Source: Rummeliibacillus sp044763875
GTDB lineage: Bacteria; Bacillota; Bacilli; Bacillales_A; Planococcaceae
NCBI RefSeq assembly: GCF_044763875.1
Contig: NZ_JBIWGZ010000003.1
Span: 593,626-657,625 of the forward strand
DNA: 64,000 bases
Reading direction: 5' to 3'
A model generated the notes under the pieces. That model searched no databases. It had not been told where the DNA came from and was given only the letters and a program-made list of their open reading frames with translations. The translations under genes and the position numbers were made by a program. Below, piece after piece: positions 63,482 through 64,000 of this stretch. The first letter of the stretch is position 1. Each line of letters begins with the position of its first letter.

Positions 63482-63555
63482 TGGCGGCCGAGGGGATCGA
63501 ACCCCCGACCTTACGGGTATGAACCGTACGCTCTAGCCAGCTGAGCTAGGCCGCC
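63482..63555 (-). tRNA. Elongator tRNA-Met(CAU)
   Basis: 74 nt, loop TTCATAC; body GGCGGCCTAGCTCAGCTGGC fits Bacillus elongator Met. CCA is not encoded. Confidence 0.9.
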
Positions 63556-63586
63556 ATGATACTAATAGTTGGTCTTAATTTGAAAT

Positions 63587-63662
63587 TGGTGGAGCCTAGC
63601 GGGATCGAACCGCTGACCTCCTGCGTGCAAGGCAGGCGCTCTCCCAGCTGAGCTAAGGCCCC
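63587..63662 (-). tRNA. tRNA-Ala(UGC)
   Basis: 76 nt, loop CTTGCAC, CCA encoded. Confidence 0.95.
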
Positions 63663-63679
63663 AATAATGTTATTTAAAA

Positions 63680-63756
63680 TGGTCGGGAAGACAGGATTCG
63701 AACCTGCGACCCCTTGGTCCCAAACCAAGTGCTCTACCAAGCTGAGCTACTTCCCG
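63680..63756 (-). tRNA. tRNA-Pro(UGG)
   Basis: 77 nt, loop TTTGGGA, CCA encoded. Confidence 0.95.
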
Positions 63757-63759
63757 ATA

Positions 63760-63836
<77 letters not shown>

Positions 63837-63877
63837 ATATTATATATAAATCATCTTATTATATTCTATATTAAAAA

Positions 63878-63966
63878 TGGTGCCGAGGGCCGGAATCGAA
63901 CCGGCACGGTAGTCACCTACCGCAGGATTTTAAGTCCTGTGCGTCTGCCAGTTCCGCCACCCCGGC
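63878..63966 (-). tRNA. tRNA-Leu(UAA)
   Basis: 89 nt with long variable arm, loop CTTAAAA, CCA encoded. Confidence 0.95.
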
Positions 63967-63971
63967 ATATT

Positions 63972-64000
63972 TGGAGCGGAAGACGGGGTTCGAACCCGCG
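63972..64000 (-). tRNA. tRNA-Gly, partial (probably GCC)
   Basis: Only the T-arm, acceptor strand (CTTCCGC) and CCA are in the window. The sequence matches Bacillus tRNA-Gly(GCC), and the order agrees, but the anticodon is not visible. Confidence 0.75.

Overview
The window is chromosomal DNA of a low-GC, spore-forming member of the Bacillales. The evidence is an AT-rich base composition, AGGAGG-type ribosome binding sites, T-box and S-box leaders, the sporulation-associated genes yteA and ytaF, and gene order that broadly follows the leuS-ytq-ytp-metK-pckA-ytk-men-yte stretch I remember from Bacillus subtilis. Several B. subtilis neighbours are missing and intergenic repeats are common. This suggests a relative such as the Lysinibacillus/Solibacillus/Planococcaceae group, but the sequence alone does not fix the genus.

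Layout. 1-5130: a sensor kinase/response regulator pair (kinase cut by the window edge), a Bax-inhibitor membrane protein and two secreted proteins. 5131-9920: leuS under a T-box leader, the scoAB CoA-transferase pair and a small secreted protein of unknown function. 9920-12252: a hairpin repeat, the relic of an MFS gene, and mnmL-mnmM for tRNA wobble modification. 12571-19442: the alkylpyrone genes bpsA-bpsB, the alanine/glycine symporter alsT with a cre site, a YtpA-like hydrolase lacking its nucleophile, ytoA and an MFS carrier. 19550-21238: a repeat element, a YiaA-type protein with no normal start codon, and a Lon-like membrane protease that appears frameshifted. 21395-28691: metK under an S-box, pckA, ytkD and small genes among repeats. 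28771-38130: argS under a T-box, a NUDIX hydrolase and the cydABCD operon.

38216-50748: small membrane proteins, an ATP-grasp protein, a VanX-like dipeptidase, yidD, a Zur-box-controlled zinc-binding lipoprotein, dps, ytaF, a PucR-type regulator, an EamA exporter, and an ABC exporter next to an unusual pseudo-ABC/LytTR regulator. 50837-59695: the menaquinone genes menF-D-H-B and menE, split by a psuK-psuG pseudouridine cassette that has its own consensus promoter and operator-like repeats. 59817-62374: a dipeptidase, yteA and a self-regulating MerR/TipA-type activator. 62522-64000: a minus-strand run of 16 tRNA genes in the order of a B. subtilis trnB-type cluster but without tRNA-His; an rRNA operon probably lies just beyond the right edge.

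How the genes fit together. Menaquinone synthesis (menFDHB, menE) supplies the quinol used by cytochrome bd (cydAB), whose maturation needs the CydCD transporter. metK makes the S-adenosylmethionine used by mnmL, mnmM and bpsB. leuS, argS and the tRNA cluster belong to translation and are controlled through tRNA charging. Nothing here is a defence island, prophage or CRISPR array. The most unusual signals are the psuK operator, the catalytically altered YtpA, the broken Lon-like gene, the pseudo-ABC/LytTR regulator and a family of palindromic repeats whose arms differ in every copy.
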